Assembly: GCA_964030475.1 (NCBI GenBank)
Contig: CAXIPT010000001.1
Location: forward strand, 24,511,448-24,575,447
Direction: 5' to 3'
Length of the DNA: 64,000 bases
DNA from: Tethya wilhelma
Lineage: Eukaryota > Porifera > Demospongiae > Tethyida > Tethyidae
A program made the translations under genes and the position numbers. Shown here piece by piece: positions 37,110 to 48,969 of the stretch (within the stretch, counting starts at the first letter, position 1; every line of letters begins with the position of its first letter). A model generated the notes under the pieces. The model had not been told where the DNA came from. It saw only the letters and a list, made by a program, of their open reading frames with translations, and did no database searches.

Positions 37110-39284
37110 TCAGTATTTTGCTATTTCAATGGTATTTACGTTTCCACCAACCACCATTAATTGGTTAGTGGTTTCCATGGTAACTACATAACACAAACTT
37201 CTAGCACTTGTCATGTGACTAATGATAGCCCAAGATCGGGTCTTAGCATCGTACTTGTAGACTGCTGTTGTCTTTTTTGCACCATGTTCATCTTCTCCAC
37301 CAACTGCTACCAACTGTCCACGGACTGTTGTACATGTTGACCCATACACTGGGATATTAGTATCATGCTGCCATACTTTTAAACTGGATGTTCCTAATCT
37401 TTGACATGACTCAATCAGTTTTTCTAGTGAGCATGAAAGAACTGAGCAGTGTTTTCCATTTCTATCCTCCCCTCCTAGGATGTAGAGACGGCCACTAGCG
37501 ATGGTTGCTGATCCTACTGCTAATGGATGAGGAAGGCTGGCAGCTGTGGACCAGACAAGGCTGTCTGTATTGAGTACTTTAACTGTATCCACATACCTCT
37601 CTGTTATTGATAATGATCCTCCAGCAACAATAAGATGGTTCTGATATGTTGTAGCAGTAGCAAAACAACAGCATGTGGGCATGGGTGGGAACTGCTCCAC
37701 CCACTTTCCATCATCTGTTAGGGAAACAAGCTTGTTAGTGATTTCGTGATTAGATCCCTGTTTCCCACCAACCATTGTAAGTAGACCTCTTACTACAGCA
37801 AGAGTACCATAAAAATGTGGACACAAAGGAAGATTGTCCCATCTACTTGAAGATGAGTCATATGAATACACTACATTAGCAAGTGAACGGAAATATGCCA
37901 GATTACTGGCCACCGCTGATGATCCTCTTGTACTACTGAATACCTTGCCTCCACCTCTCCATTGTAAGACAATTGGTTTTGGTACCAATTTATGTTGCCC
38001 TTGGAGGGTTTCAAATTTCTTCTGAAGTTCTTGGATCTGTCCCTGGAGTTGTTGGTTAGTATCTTGGAATTGTGCTGTCACTTGCTTATTGTATACTAGT
38101 CTCTGATTCAATTCGTGGAGTTGAATTTCATATCTTTCAACAACTTCTTCCTTTGTTACTATTTGTTGATCTTTTGCAGTTAGTTGTTGGTCCTTCATTT
38201 CTAATTGTTCATCTTTAATTTCTATTTCGTTATCTTTCATTGCTATTTGTTCATCTTTCATTGCTATTTGTTCATCTTTCATTGCTATTTCTTGATCTTT
38301 TTCTTCAACTTGTCTGGCTAGATCATCTCGCTCTTTTTGTAGGGCTTCATTCACTTCAGGAGTAGCTGCAGTTATGGTTTGACTGCTCTCAATGTACTCC
38401 TGGTTCTCCTTTAAATCAGCTAGCTTCTGACAAAGTTCTTCAGCTGAAGGTCTGTCTCTCTCTCTGTACTCCAGACAAGCCAGAGCAATAGGAAGCAGAG
38501 GGTGGGTTGGATTGATCAAATCAATGTGATTCTTTCGTCGTTCTCTTTCACGAATTGGTACTTTAATTGTTCCTATATCAAAACGAGAATCCTCGATTTC
38601 TTTCATTGGAGGTCCAGGGTCTGGAAACTGTCGTGTACACACCTGGATGATGATCACACCTTGTGAAAAGACATCGAGCTTCTCAGTGTATCGTGGTGGC
38701 TCATTTAGTGACTCTGGAGACATGTACCCCAGTGTCCCTGGACACAGGGTAAGTGGTGTTAAGTGGTGCTGAGTACCGACTATTCTTGACATTCCAAAAT
38801 CTGTCACTTTGGCTCTTCTTCCAGCGATAACCAGCACGTTGTTTCCAGACAAGTCACGATGAATGATACCATTGGAATGAAGGTAGGCAATGGCTAGTGC
38901 TATGTGATGGCAGAGGTCCACCTGAATGTGGTAGGAGATCGGGTGTGGGGAGTGTTCGAGCATTTTGGTCAAACTACCATCTAGTAGTTCCATCAAGAGT
39001 GCTGGTAGGTTAGAATCAGGGTCCCTACACACTCCTAGATATTGTACTATATGTGGATGACGTATTTGGTTGAGAAAGTCACATTCTTGTTGAAACCTTT
39101 GTAGAATCCTCTCAGATCCAGGGTCATAGGAGTCCACAATGGTGGGATGTAGAACTTTAGCAGCACATGTTAACTGGTCACATTTTGCCTTGTAGACAGC
39201 TCCATAGGAACCATGACCAAGAGTCTGGTCCTTTAGGATGGTGAAGTTTCTGTAGCGAAAGGAGTGCTGGACTTGGTGAGCCAT
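37110..39284 (-). CDS. Protein kinase - coiled coil - kelch protein, copy 2
   Basis: A single exon; 724 aa from MAHQVQHSF (ATG at 39284), with stop TGA at 37110-37112. The frame stays open upstream to 39623, but that part is the head-to-head gene's promoter and signal exon read in antisense, so I do not use it. The kinase domain is nearly identical to copy 1 (same loop, Lys43, HRDLSGNN, DFGMSR). The coiled coil is longer, with tandem IAMKDEQ heptads near residues 350-400. The kelch repeats are diverged from copy 1, especially on loop residues. It lies next to the relic tail at 36721 and opposite the signal-peptide exon at 39478. Confidence 0.9.
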   Translation of the reverse strand: MAHQVQHSFRYRNFTILKDQTLGHGSYGAVYKAKCDQLTCAAKVLHPTIVDSYDPGSERILQRFQQECDFLNQIRHPHIVQYLGVCRDPDSNLPALLMELLDGSLTKMLEHSPHPISYHIQVDLCHHIALAIAYLHSNGIIHRDLSGNNVLVIAGRRAKVTDFGMSRIVGTQHHLTPLTLCPGTLGYMSPESLNEPPRYTEKLDVFSQGVIIIQVCTRQFPDPGPPMKEIEDSRFDIGTIKVPIRERERRKNHIDLINPTHPLLPIALACLEYRERDRPSAEELCQKLADLKENQEYIESSQTITAATPEVNEALQKERDDLARQVEEKDQEIAMKDEQIAMKDEQIAMKDNEIEIKDEQLEMKDQQLTAKDQQIVTKEEVVERYEIQLHELNQRLVYNKQVTAQFQDTNQQLQGQIQELQKKFETLQGQHKLVPKPIVLQWRGGGKVFSSTRGSSAVASNLAYFRSLANVVYSYDSSSSRWDNLPLCPHFYGTLAVVRGLLTMVGGKQGSNHEITNKLVSLTDDGKWVEQFPPMPTCCCFATATTYQNHLIVAGGSLSITERYVDTVKVLNTDSLVWSTAASLPHPLAVGSATIASGRLYILGGEDRNGKHCSVLSCSLEKLIESCQRLGTSSLKVWQHDTNIPVYGSTCTTVRGQLVAVGGEDEHGAKKTTAVYKYDAKTRSWAIISHMTSARSLCYVVTMETTNQLMVVGGNVNTIEIAKY

Positions 39285-39477
39285 TTGAAAAAGTCTGTCG
39301 CTGTACACCCCACCCCCCTCAATGGTCAATTGTTGTTTTTGTGCCACTAAAAATTGTTTTGCGCATGCGCAACATTTCCACAACACTAACTCATTAGTCT
39401 GTACATAGACATTAGAGACTCTAATATCTATGGTCTGTACATAGACAGGGGACAGTACTGGTTCTCGGGTTGACAAC
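39285..39477. promoter_or_regulatory. Divergent promoter region between kinase-kelch copy 2 and signal-peptide exon
   Basis: 193 bp separate the two start codons. The corresponding interval at 50475-50679 (205 bp) has the same arrangement. Both contain a GCGCATGCGCA-type palindromic run (TTGCGCATGCGCAAC at about 39359; CGCATGCGCAAAA near 50591), which may be a shared promoter element. Confidence 0.5.
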
Positions 39478-39526
39478 ATGGCAGTAGTTGTGTGCCTGAT
39501 TGGATGGATACTTGCTGGAGTCCCTT
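39478..39526 (+). CDS. Orphan signal-peptide exon (SRCR-gene type)
   Basis: Reads [16 protein letters not shown] plus one base before a GTAAGT donor, the same length, phase and sequence as the first exon of the SRCR gene at 50474-50426 (-). No SRCR exon follows on this strand before 40996. It is probably the relic of a duplicated SRCR gene, or its remaining exons were lost in assembly. Confidence 0.6.
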
Positions 39527-40257
39527 GTAAGTTTGCGTAGCTTGATTCACTAAATTTATATTGTGATGATGGGAACAAGGACAGACTTTGGGCTTGCCTC
39601 AGTACCTTAAAAAGACTCATCATGCATTTAGAATTCTAGAGTTCATCAAAAACTTCCAATGTTTTGCAGTATGCACCTGGGTCCCCACATCCACATGTTC
39701 CTACATCAAATATGTGTTGTAGGTAAGGGATCGTCAAAACGAAAAATGTAGCTCACTAGTCCACAGTAATATTTGATCCTCAGCTACTTGTTTACTGACA
39801 TTTTCTACTAGTTATGATATACAGCCTCTCAATCACATACTTAGAGTAAGCTTAAACGATCAATTTTTGGCCGACTCAATTATTTTCGGACGTTTTTTTA
39901 CTTGCCTGTAGATGCTACTGCTTTGAACCTACTACCACAAGATAGCCCATGAAAAATTACCTAGGGTTGTGCAAACTTCAAGCCCCACCCACCTACTATA
40001 AGGCTTTCTGGCACCGAAAAAGGTGTGTGTTTGAAATAACCAAAAATTGGACAAAATTGCTGTATTTTGAAAGGCCGGTAGCTCCAAGAGACCTACAAAT
40101 TTATGCCAGAGCTACCAAATTTGGAAAATCAAGAAGTTGAGTCTCCCTACTGCTCATATTCCGGGCCTAGTAATACTGTTGTTATACTAAGCCGAAAATA
40201 ATACCACTGAGGTCGAGTGATCAAATTTCAGACACCAATTTCACTGTTTTTGCTGGA

Positions 40258-40563
40258 TTTAGGCAGCTACTGGAGAGGCAAACAAGTTTTGTGTAAATAT
40301 TATACATGTAGAACTTCTTATTGTTAGTTTCTGTATGCAGTTTAATGCTGCTTTGCCCGATATTTTGCCAGCTGTCCATATAGTTTCCAAGACACACCCA
40401 TATTATCAGTATGGTCTGCAGGCACAATCATGTATATTAATTTTATGGCCTACCGACATGAAAATGGTCACAGCAACTTCAAATTGCATACAGAAGCTAA
40501 CAATAAGCTGTTCTACGTGTATATCTACTCAAAACTCGCTTGCCTCTCCAGTAGCTGCTTAAA
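40258..40563. mobile_element. Inverted-repeat element with about 80-bp arms
   Basis: The left arm (about 40261-40340, GCAGCTACTGGAGAGGCAA to CTGTATGCAG) is complementary to the right arm (about 40482-40562) with scattered mismatches. No coding capacity. It is a MITE-like foldback between kinase-kelch copy 2 and the guanylate kinase exon. 39527-40257 otherwise holds only sequence duplicated near 49690-49855. Confidence 0.65.
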
Positions 40564-40995
40564 TGCAATCATTCACTAGTCATTGTTTACTATGCACTAA
40601 AAAGAACCTCAGGTTTGCCCATTGTTTATGTTGCACCCACATGAATTTTGTGTCTTGATACATGCTGTTCATCTTTATAGTTAGCATAAAAACTATTCAT
40701 GTGCATTCACTGAGCTGTGTTTATGCATGCTGTTTTTTGGTTGTTTTTTTATTTTTTATTTTTTATTGTTTGAAGTCTTAGATCCACCCATATTGGGTGA
40801 ATGGGACGGTCTATTAATACATGTTGTACTATCTAACCACATGCTAGTCTTATCGAGATAGACCCTTTTTTCTACCCCTAACAACCACTTCCTATCCCTA
40901 TCTCCTTGCCTGCATGTTCAGTGAAGCTAAATATAAATATAGCTATAGTACAGCTGTCATCCTCTTCTTTGATCGAATCTGTCTTCTCTCCAGAC

Positions 40996-41161
40996 ATGTC
41001 ATCCAAGAGTGTCCCCTCCAAGTCGGGTGAGTCCAGTGTCCCTCCCTCCCCCTCTCTCCCTCGTCCTCTGGTGGTGGCCGGTCCATCAGGATCTGGAAAG
41101 AGTACTCTTCTTCGTAAACTCTTCCAACAGTATCCTGACCGATTCGGATTCAGTGTTTCAC
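40996..41161 (+). CDS. GUK1: Guanylate kinase, first coding exon
   Basis: ATG at 40996. A short Ser/Pro leader precedes [15 protein letters not shown] (P-loop, residues about 29-37) and [18 protein letters not shown], the canonical guanylate kinase N-terminus, then a GTGAGT donor in phase 1. The enzyme phosphorylates GMP to GDP with ATP in the cytosol. The next expected exon (His-Thr-Thr-Arg GMP-binding region) is not found downstream. The C-terminal exons of a guanylate kinase appear at 57551-58818 on the same strand. Middle exons are missing, either in unsequenced DNA at the N at 57550 or elsewhere. Confidence 0.85.
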
Positions 41162-42533
41162 GTGAGTCAAATCTTTGTCTTTTATAAAATTAATTGTCCT
41201 CCCAACCTTACAATCGGGTAATAATTGGAAATGATTAGCGGTATCTTCAGTGACTATTATCATGCAGACAGCATCAGTGTCAGTGTACGTAAAACCCACA
41301 GCCTATATAGCTATACAAGATCAAAATATTGTCTACTTATTGTGAAGAAATCATGATTGTGCCACCGTAATCCAAATTTGTGTATACGGTTTCATTATAT
41401 CTCCTGAGCTCTGTCTATGTACATGCAGTTGCCTGTAGAAATTATTTCTCATCATGGTGGTTCTTCAGCAAGATCAAACCATCGTAGAAGATCTCACAAA
41501 ATGTTCCACAGACTAGCTTTTATTGATTAGTGTTTCTTGTTCTAAGACCTATAACAGTTACGGTAACTTAAATTCATATTATTATCATTGTCTTCAGTCT
41601 AGAGTTTGGCCTGCATGAGCAATGACATCTTGAACACTCTTCGTTACAATATGTGATACAAACTGTCAGCTAGGGCCAATTATAGTCTATCTGAATTGAC
41701 TTCTAAACTTGCTCTATAGCTATATATAGGAGGCTGGATAGTGGGTAGAAATTCATTATTTATCGAAAATCATTATTCATCATTGACAGTATACATATAA
41801 GTCCATGGAGCTATACATGTATCCAATCAAATTGTTTTACAATGAGATCATCAGGGGGAGTAAGTCTAAATGTATTTATAGTTGGTCATGTGTATCATCT
41901 AGGAATGCCTATAAATACTGCAAACTAGTACTCAATTTTAGATTCAGCCCAACTAACTCATGTAGGTGTGGCTGGGTGTAGGTACCAAGTTTTGAAGTAA
42001 AATGTAGTACTACACTTAGTTTACTAGGTCTAGATAGAGACCGTGAAAACCATGGCGGTAACCAATATACCACATGGTGGCGGTGGACAAGTTGTGATCG
42101 TAATAAAATTATTATAGAGTAGTTTTGTATTGTCTCAATCACAAGCTACCTAAAATAAAGTTACATAGCAGTTTGTGTAGAGTGGCAAGTAGCTTCAGTG
42201 CATTGTTTCGGTAGGATTGGTCTTTACAAAAGTTGAGAACGAGTTACTGACTGTGCACATACATCTACGTCTGTGATTATTGTGTAGGGGTAACCCAACT
42301 GATCTATTAAGTGATTATTCAGGTAAGTCATTAAGGAGGAAAGTTTATGTAACCAATTCTTGAAGTTAAAGTAGTATTAGGGACTATTTATACTTGTGTA
42401 CATGAGTCAATAGCTACATAATGCATATAATAATAATTGAGAAAGAAACAATACATGTAGCAAATGGCAATTATGCAATGTTAGCTTTGCAATTACAATA
42501 AATTCTTGTACCTTCCTGCTCTGAGGATCAGTT
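41162..42533. other. Non-coding stretch after guanylate kinase exon 1
   Basis: AT-rich sequence, no exon or clear repeat recognised on either strand. Confidence 0.6.
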
Positions 42534-42910
42534 TCATACTTTGTTATAATATTCGGATGTACGTGGCCCGCGATGATTGTACAGATAGTTAGACCAAGTC
42601 ATTTGAGTATTAGTACTAGATCTGTCAAATTGTGGAAGCCTTTTGAGACTAGAGTAGTTTGATCCTTCTTTAGTGGCTAGTGTCCACTTGTTGTTATCTG
42701 AACCTGGAATTGCCAGCTCAATATTGCTATGAATGTGCTGTATATCTGTTGTGAGAGGTAGCAATAACTTAGATGAGGCCTGATCTTCCTCAACTTGTTG
42801 GTGGGGTTTTTCGGTTTGTTTTCCAGCAGATTGAGGGAAAAAAATCCTCACAACTGAGCAAATCAAATAGCTGATGCCACCACAGCATGCATCTATTGCT
42901 TGGGTAATAG
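42534..42910 (-). CDS. Possible terminal exon of an unknown membrane protein
   Basis: After a plausible acceptor (ATATCCAG) the minus strand is open for about 125 codons to TGA at 42534-42536. It begins with a hydrophobic run (DACCGGISYLICSVVRIFF) that could be a membrane segment, followed by a polar tail ending TSEYYNKV. No upstream exon could be joined to it, so it may be a chance frame. Confidence 0.3.
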
Positions 42911-43952
42911 CTGGATATAGATAATTTGTGCATATGCATGTGTGTACAGGCTAGTCAGTATTGTTATTATTGACAGTTTTGCAAGTTGTAACCTGACTAT
43001 ACTAGTAATCATATTCATTTACTGTGAATAACTATGATATGGATGATGTAGCAGGTATCTAGAGCCCACCTGCAGGGACTGGCCTTTTCAATGATGTAAT
43101 CTTATATATCTATACATAGCTATGATCCACATGACATGCTATTTATAGCCTACATAATTTTTTATGGGGTTACATCATTATTATTTTGCCATCCTGATGG
43201 CATTGTCAAAATATTTACACCTTAAATCGCATCCTAGTCTGAAAATACACTTACAAACACATAAAGTAAACCTATCTTCAACTGTTCTAAGGCAGGTAGT
43301 CAGTTTTTATTCAAAAATTTGCTAATTTCATGTCATTTTGGTACTGATCTAACCTTTATAAATCCTCATGGTTCTGTATAGTTCTTTGGTATGCTTAACT
43401 TATGTCCAAAACAAGATCAGTATCTTGTAGAACTGGTGGAACTTGCTTCCTTTAGAGTTTCTGAAGGATTTTCTCTTCAAAACTAGCTATTACAGCTAAC
43501 TTCATTCATCAACAAGCACACTGACGGACTCCGTTCCTTTAGTGCTAGTTATAATCACACACGTGATCTAATTATTTTGATAAGTCCAGCCTACATTTAA
43601 TGTTTTTGTGGGGTGTGCATATTGCGTGAATGTATGTAGCTTTATTCTATACTATTGTGCATTCATTGAGCCATGTAATATGAACCTTCTGCATATAAAC
43701 ATCAACTTGGAATTGGAGGGGTGAATATTTTGCCAAAGAAAATATAGACACATACTCATTCACACATATGCACACACTACTAGACTCTCCAGACATTTAT
43801 GTGGGCATCTCAGAGGGCTATGCAGCAATGGATGGTATACAGATGTCGTCTAACTAGTCAGAGGCTGAGTATATAGATGTGATGGTTGATCTCCTATTAT
43901 ACGAATAATAATACTGTTATGGTAAGTTTTAGTATGACTTGTGTGTGTATGC

Positions 43953-44028
43953 ATGCATGATGCATTGAGTAAAGAACAATTTGAGAAACGTAAACAAGTA
44001 GTACTTGACTGTCTGGATGAACTGGCAA
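43953..44028 (+). CDS. Possible isolated exon (charged helix)
   Basis: A 25-codon open stretch reading ALSKEQFEKRKQVVLDCLDEL before a GTAAGT donor. Composition and the strong donor look coding, but no partner exon is visible. The rest of 42911-45480 shows no supported gene: only CA-rich tracts (44888-45000) and small inverted-repeat elements. Confidence 0.25.
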
Positions 44029-44171
44029 GTAAGTAGCTAATATGCATGATAGCCTGTGTACATGTGTCTTAGCAGATCGTTGTCAAGTACGTCAGTTTCT
44101 AGGTTGGGATACTTTCCTCTCTCCATGTTTCACTCTATTATGAAAAGAGCTTTCAAACAATACAGAATTTC

Positions 44172-44328
44172 TACCGTATATAGCTGGAAATATTGATGGT
44201 CAAAAATTTGACAGTTTGCTCCACAAAACTTAAAATATAAATATTGACGAATTTAAATTTGATGATTTGAACTTTGACTGTCAAACCGTTAAATAAAAAT
44301 CCCTATCAATATTACCAGCTATACGGTT
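44172..44328. mobile_element. MITE, CCGTATA family, copy 2 (diverged)
   Basis: Starts TACCGTATATAGCTGGAAATATTGA and ends with the complement (ATCAATATTACCAGCTATACGGT). The arms pair over about 27 bp. It shares the CCGTATA end with the elements at 33395 and 53476 but differs inside, so it may be a subfamily. Confidence 0.6.
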
Positions 44329-44450
44329 TGCTTTTTCTGATTGGGCCTGGGTCAATAGTATGATTGTATCAAAAATTAAATTGATATCGTTTAAAGCTTT
44401 CTTTGTGCTGTTTGCAATGGTACTAATCCCATGCAGCTTTTCTAGCTAAA

Positions 44451-44540
44451 CTAGCCTCATACCCGGGCGGCCCCGCCACTCCTAGTTTGCTGTGTCGCAC
44501 GCAGAAATATGGAAGTGGCCTGGGTGCGAGGTTAGGCTAG
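44451..44540. mobile_element. Mini hairpin element, GCCTC family
   Basis: CTAGCCTCATACCCGGGC and its near-complement (GCCTGGGTGCGAGGTTAGGCTAG) bound a 90-bp unit. Same terminal motif as at 27537 and 44731. Confidence 0.6.
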
Positions 44541-44730
44541 ACAGCATTACAGGTTGGCATTACATGTAGGACATTATAAAGTTACTGACTCAAAAGAACA
44601 TAATTATACTGTAGAATTGCTGCCATGCCTGACTGAGGTCAGGCATCATGTTGACTGTTCTATTGTCTTGTGTTCCTGTGACTGAAATGGATTGATCACT
44701 ATAGGCATGCCTGCATGTACCTGTATGCTA

Positions 44731-44817
44731 TAGCCTCATCCCCAGCCTCCCCTTGAAAAGGAAGGAGGGAGAGGTCTGGGGATTTTTCAAGGAGGGAGGG
44801 GCCTGGGAATGAGGCTA
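44731..44817. mobile_element. Mini hairpin element, GCCTC family
   Basis: TAGCCTCATCCCCAG with CCTCCCCTTGAAAA at the left and the complement at 44784-44817 fold into one long hairpin. It lies 190 bp from a second member, so the family is locally clustered. Confidence 0.65.
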
Positions 44818-45499
44818 CTATATACCTGTATGTTGAGTCGGCAATTTTATAGACACTCTGATGTTGTTATATACCTTCTCAGTGTCACAAACACACACAT
44901 ACACACATGCACACATGCACACAGTTCACACACGTACACATACATGCACACATGCACACATACAGCTCATGTACAGACACACACATACACACACATGCTC
45001 ATAGAATGAAAGCGTCTGGTGAAGCTCTTTCTCTATTTGATCTGATTGCATGAGCTTCAGAAGAGTTTGTTGGTTATGGCTAGGTGTATCAGTCTTTATT
45101 AAGGAAATTTGCTGTCTACTGCCAGTCTGGTGTGCATCAATTAGAAACTTACTGAGCCTGGTTGTGACGTACAAGCATTCAGGTACTATATGTGTAACAG
45201 TATGTGACCTGTGTGTGTGCATGTGTGTGTGCAGAGGAAGTCTGACATCCACAGGCCAATGCAGGCCATTTCTTAATTAAAAGGTCACGTGATTACTGCT
45301 TTTATGCCTTGAAAAAGCCAGGAATCCTCTCTCCTCTTTCTTTGTCGGAATTATAGCTGCTAAAAGTTATGATAAATCAGAGAAAAAGCCAGTGAGCTAT
45401 GTGACCAGGAAACAATAGCACATGATCTCATTAATATTGCCGCGAATAACCTGCAGTGGCCCAGGGATACATGGTGAGTCCGGATGTTGAACATCCTCT

Positions 45500-45531
<32 letters not shown>
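45500..45531. repeat. GT microsatellite
   Basis: GT repeat. A CT run follows at about 45689-45706, then a half-site of the GCCTC hairpin family near 45727. No gene is seen in 45250-46080. Confidence 0.9.
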
Positions 45532-46082
45532 CAGTGACAGTCATGTGATGTCACATGCATGGGGATAGTGTGACTCTAACTCTGATTGAGCATCATTTAT
45601 ATAGCAGCTAGCTGGCCTGTTCTCTGTCCTAGTGTATACTTTCAGTACTGTACTATATGATCTCTCACTGCTCTCCTTCTGCTCTTCTCTCTCTCTCTCT
45701 CTCTCAGTGAAAGATCAGAGGAGAGAGCCTGGGTACGAGGCTATCTCTGCATCCACTGTGCTAATTTGTGGTCAATGTCCTAATGATGATAGTGATTAAG
45801 AAACAGTTGGAGCTGCATGTAGAAACAGAAGGACTCCAAGATAAGCACACACTGTGACAGCTTTACATAAATTTTTAATTTGTCTGGACCAGGTGTGTGT
45901 ACAAAAATCATGGTATGGTATGTATACATAGTATATTATGTAATTATACAGTTTTGTAAAAATAAATCCTCAGTATATGTATTATTATAATAATTCAAAA
46001 TCTATTGCTCATAATTTATTATGCGTCCTGTCCTATTCCCTATAATAAAGCACGATTGTTTATACTCTTGAATAATGTATGA

Positions 46083-47251
46083 TCAATAGACATCAGCTAT
46101 CTCAACACTTTTTGTATGGGAACCACTTTCAAATCCACCAATCACTATCAGTTGGTGAGTGGTCCCCACAAAAACTACGTAACACAAATGCCTAGCCACA
46201 GTTATGTGACTTATGATAGCCCAAGATTGGGTATTAGCATCGTACTTGTAAACTGCTGTTGTATCTTTACCATCTTTATCTGACCCACCGATTGATACCA
46301 ATGCTTCGTTGACTGTGGTACATGTGGACCCATGAACTGGAGTATCAACATCAGACTGCCATACTTCCAAACGTTTCAAACGTTTAGCCTTGGATACCAA
46401 TTCTGAACTACTTTTACATGACTGGAGTAGTTCTGCTAGTGAGCACGATAAAAGTTCTTGACATACTCCTCGACCTTTACTCCCTCCCAGCATGTAGAGG
46501 TGCCCACTAACAATCGTTGCTGATCCCCTTCCAAATGAGTGAGGGAGGCTGGCAGCTGTGGACCAGACAAGGGTGTCTGTATTGAGTATTTCAACTGCTG
46601 TTATGTTCAAACTACGATCATTTGCACCCCCAGCAACCACAAGATTGTTTTGATATGAGATGGCTATAGCGAAACGACGATCTGTAGGCATGGGTGGGAA
46701 CTGCTCCACCCACTTTCCATCTTCTGTGAGGGAAACGAGCTTGTTTGTAGTGGAATGATCAGATGTAAGGTACCCACCAACCATTGTGAGTAGATCTTTT
46801 ACGATGGCTAAGCTACCATATTCCTGTGGACACTCAGGAAGATTGTTCCATCTTCTTGAAGAGGAATCATAGGAATAAATCTTACTACCTGAACTGAAGT
46901 AAGCCACATTGCCTGCCACCACTGATGATCCTCTCTCACTAGGGAATGGTGTCTTTCCACCATCTCTCCATTGTAATACAATATCTTGTGGTGGCTCTGG
47001 CAGTTGTCCTTTGAGTCTTTCATAGTGCTTGCGAAGCTCTTGGTTCTGTCGTTGAAGTTGTTGGTTGGCCTCTTGGAATTGTGCTGTAACTTTCTCATTG
47101 TCTACCAGTTTCTGGTTCAGTTCCTGGAGTTGCATAATTTTCAAGTCTTTCATTTTCTTTAGTTTTGGCTGCTAACTCTTGATCTTTTGTTACTATCTGT
47201 TGATCTTTCTCTTCAACTTGTCTGGCTAGTTCATCCATCATGATCTTCAAT
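46083..47251 (-). pseudogene. Kinase-kelch copy 3, kinase domain deleted and coil frameshifted
   Basis: The kelch part is intact (GSSVVAGNVAYF, LLTMVGG, NNLVVAGG, HLYMLGG, ALVSIGG, QLIVIGG; stop at 46083-46085), with coil sequence upstream. At about 47145 the coil reads ENERLE and then shifts frame: a 4-base insertion relative to copy 4 separates it from MQLQELNQK. Upstream, MDELARQVEEKDQQI runs only to about 47243; the whole kinase domain is missing. The promoter-proximal GGGCGTTCCTC motif of copy 4 is still present right after the break (47275-47285), so the deletion removed the kinase region between promoter and coil. A shorter kelch protein could start at ATG 47153, so residual function is possible. 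Confidence 0.8.
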
Positions 47252-47439
47252 TTGAACTATAAAATTATTATCTGAGGAACGCCCCTTCAACTTCACGATA
47301 GGCATTTAGGGGAATTCCCAGATTCACTTTATTAAACATAACCCTTTATAATTTTGCCAACTACATCATTCCAGTTGCATAATTTGGCAAGTGGATTGTT
47401 AAATTTTTTTGTGTATAGTTGAGTCATGTACTAAAAATT

Positions 47440-48855
<1,416 letters not shown>

Positions 48856-48969
48856 NAGCTATGCAATGAGTCAGTAAATACTCGATCATCACGGACATGT
48901 AAATATCCTTAAGCTTCTTGCTGTAACTCAGACATACACAACAAAAGTTACAAAAGTCTATAGCTATAC

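Noticed and set aside
39285..39623. N-terminal extension of kinase-kelch copy 2 by 113 residues
   Set aside because: The other copies start at MAHQ/MAHH, and this extension is the divergent promoter and signal exon read in antisense.
39478..40995. Complete third SRCR gene after the 39478 signal exon
   Set aside because: No SRCR exon (LRLVGG / ARVVCR motifs) found on the plus strand before 40996.
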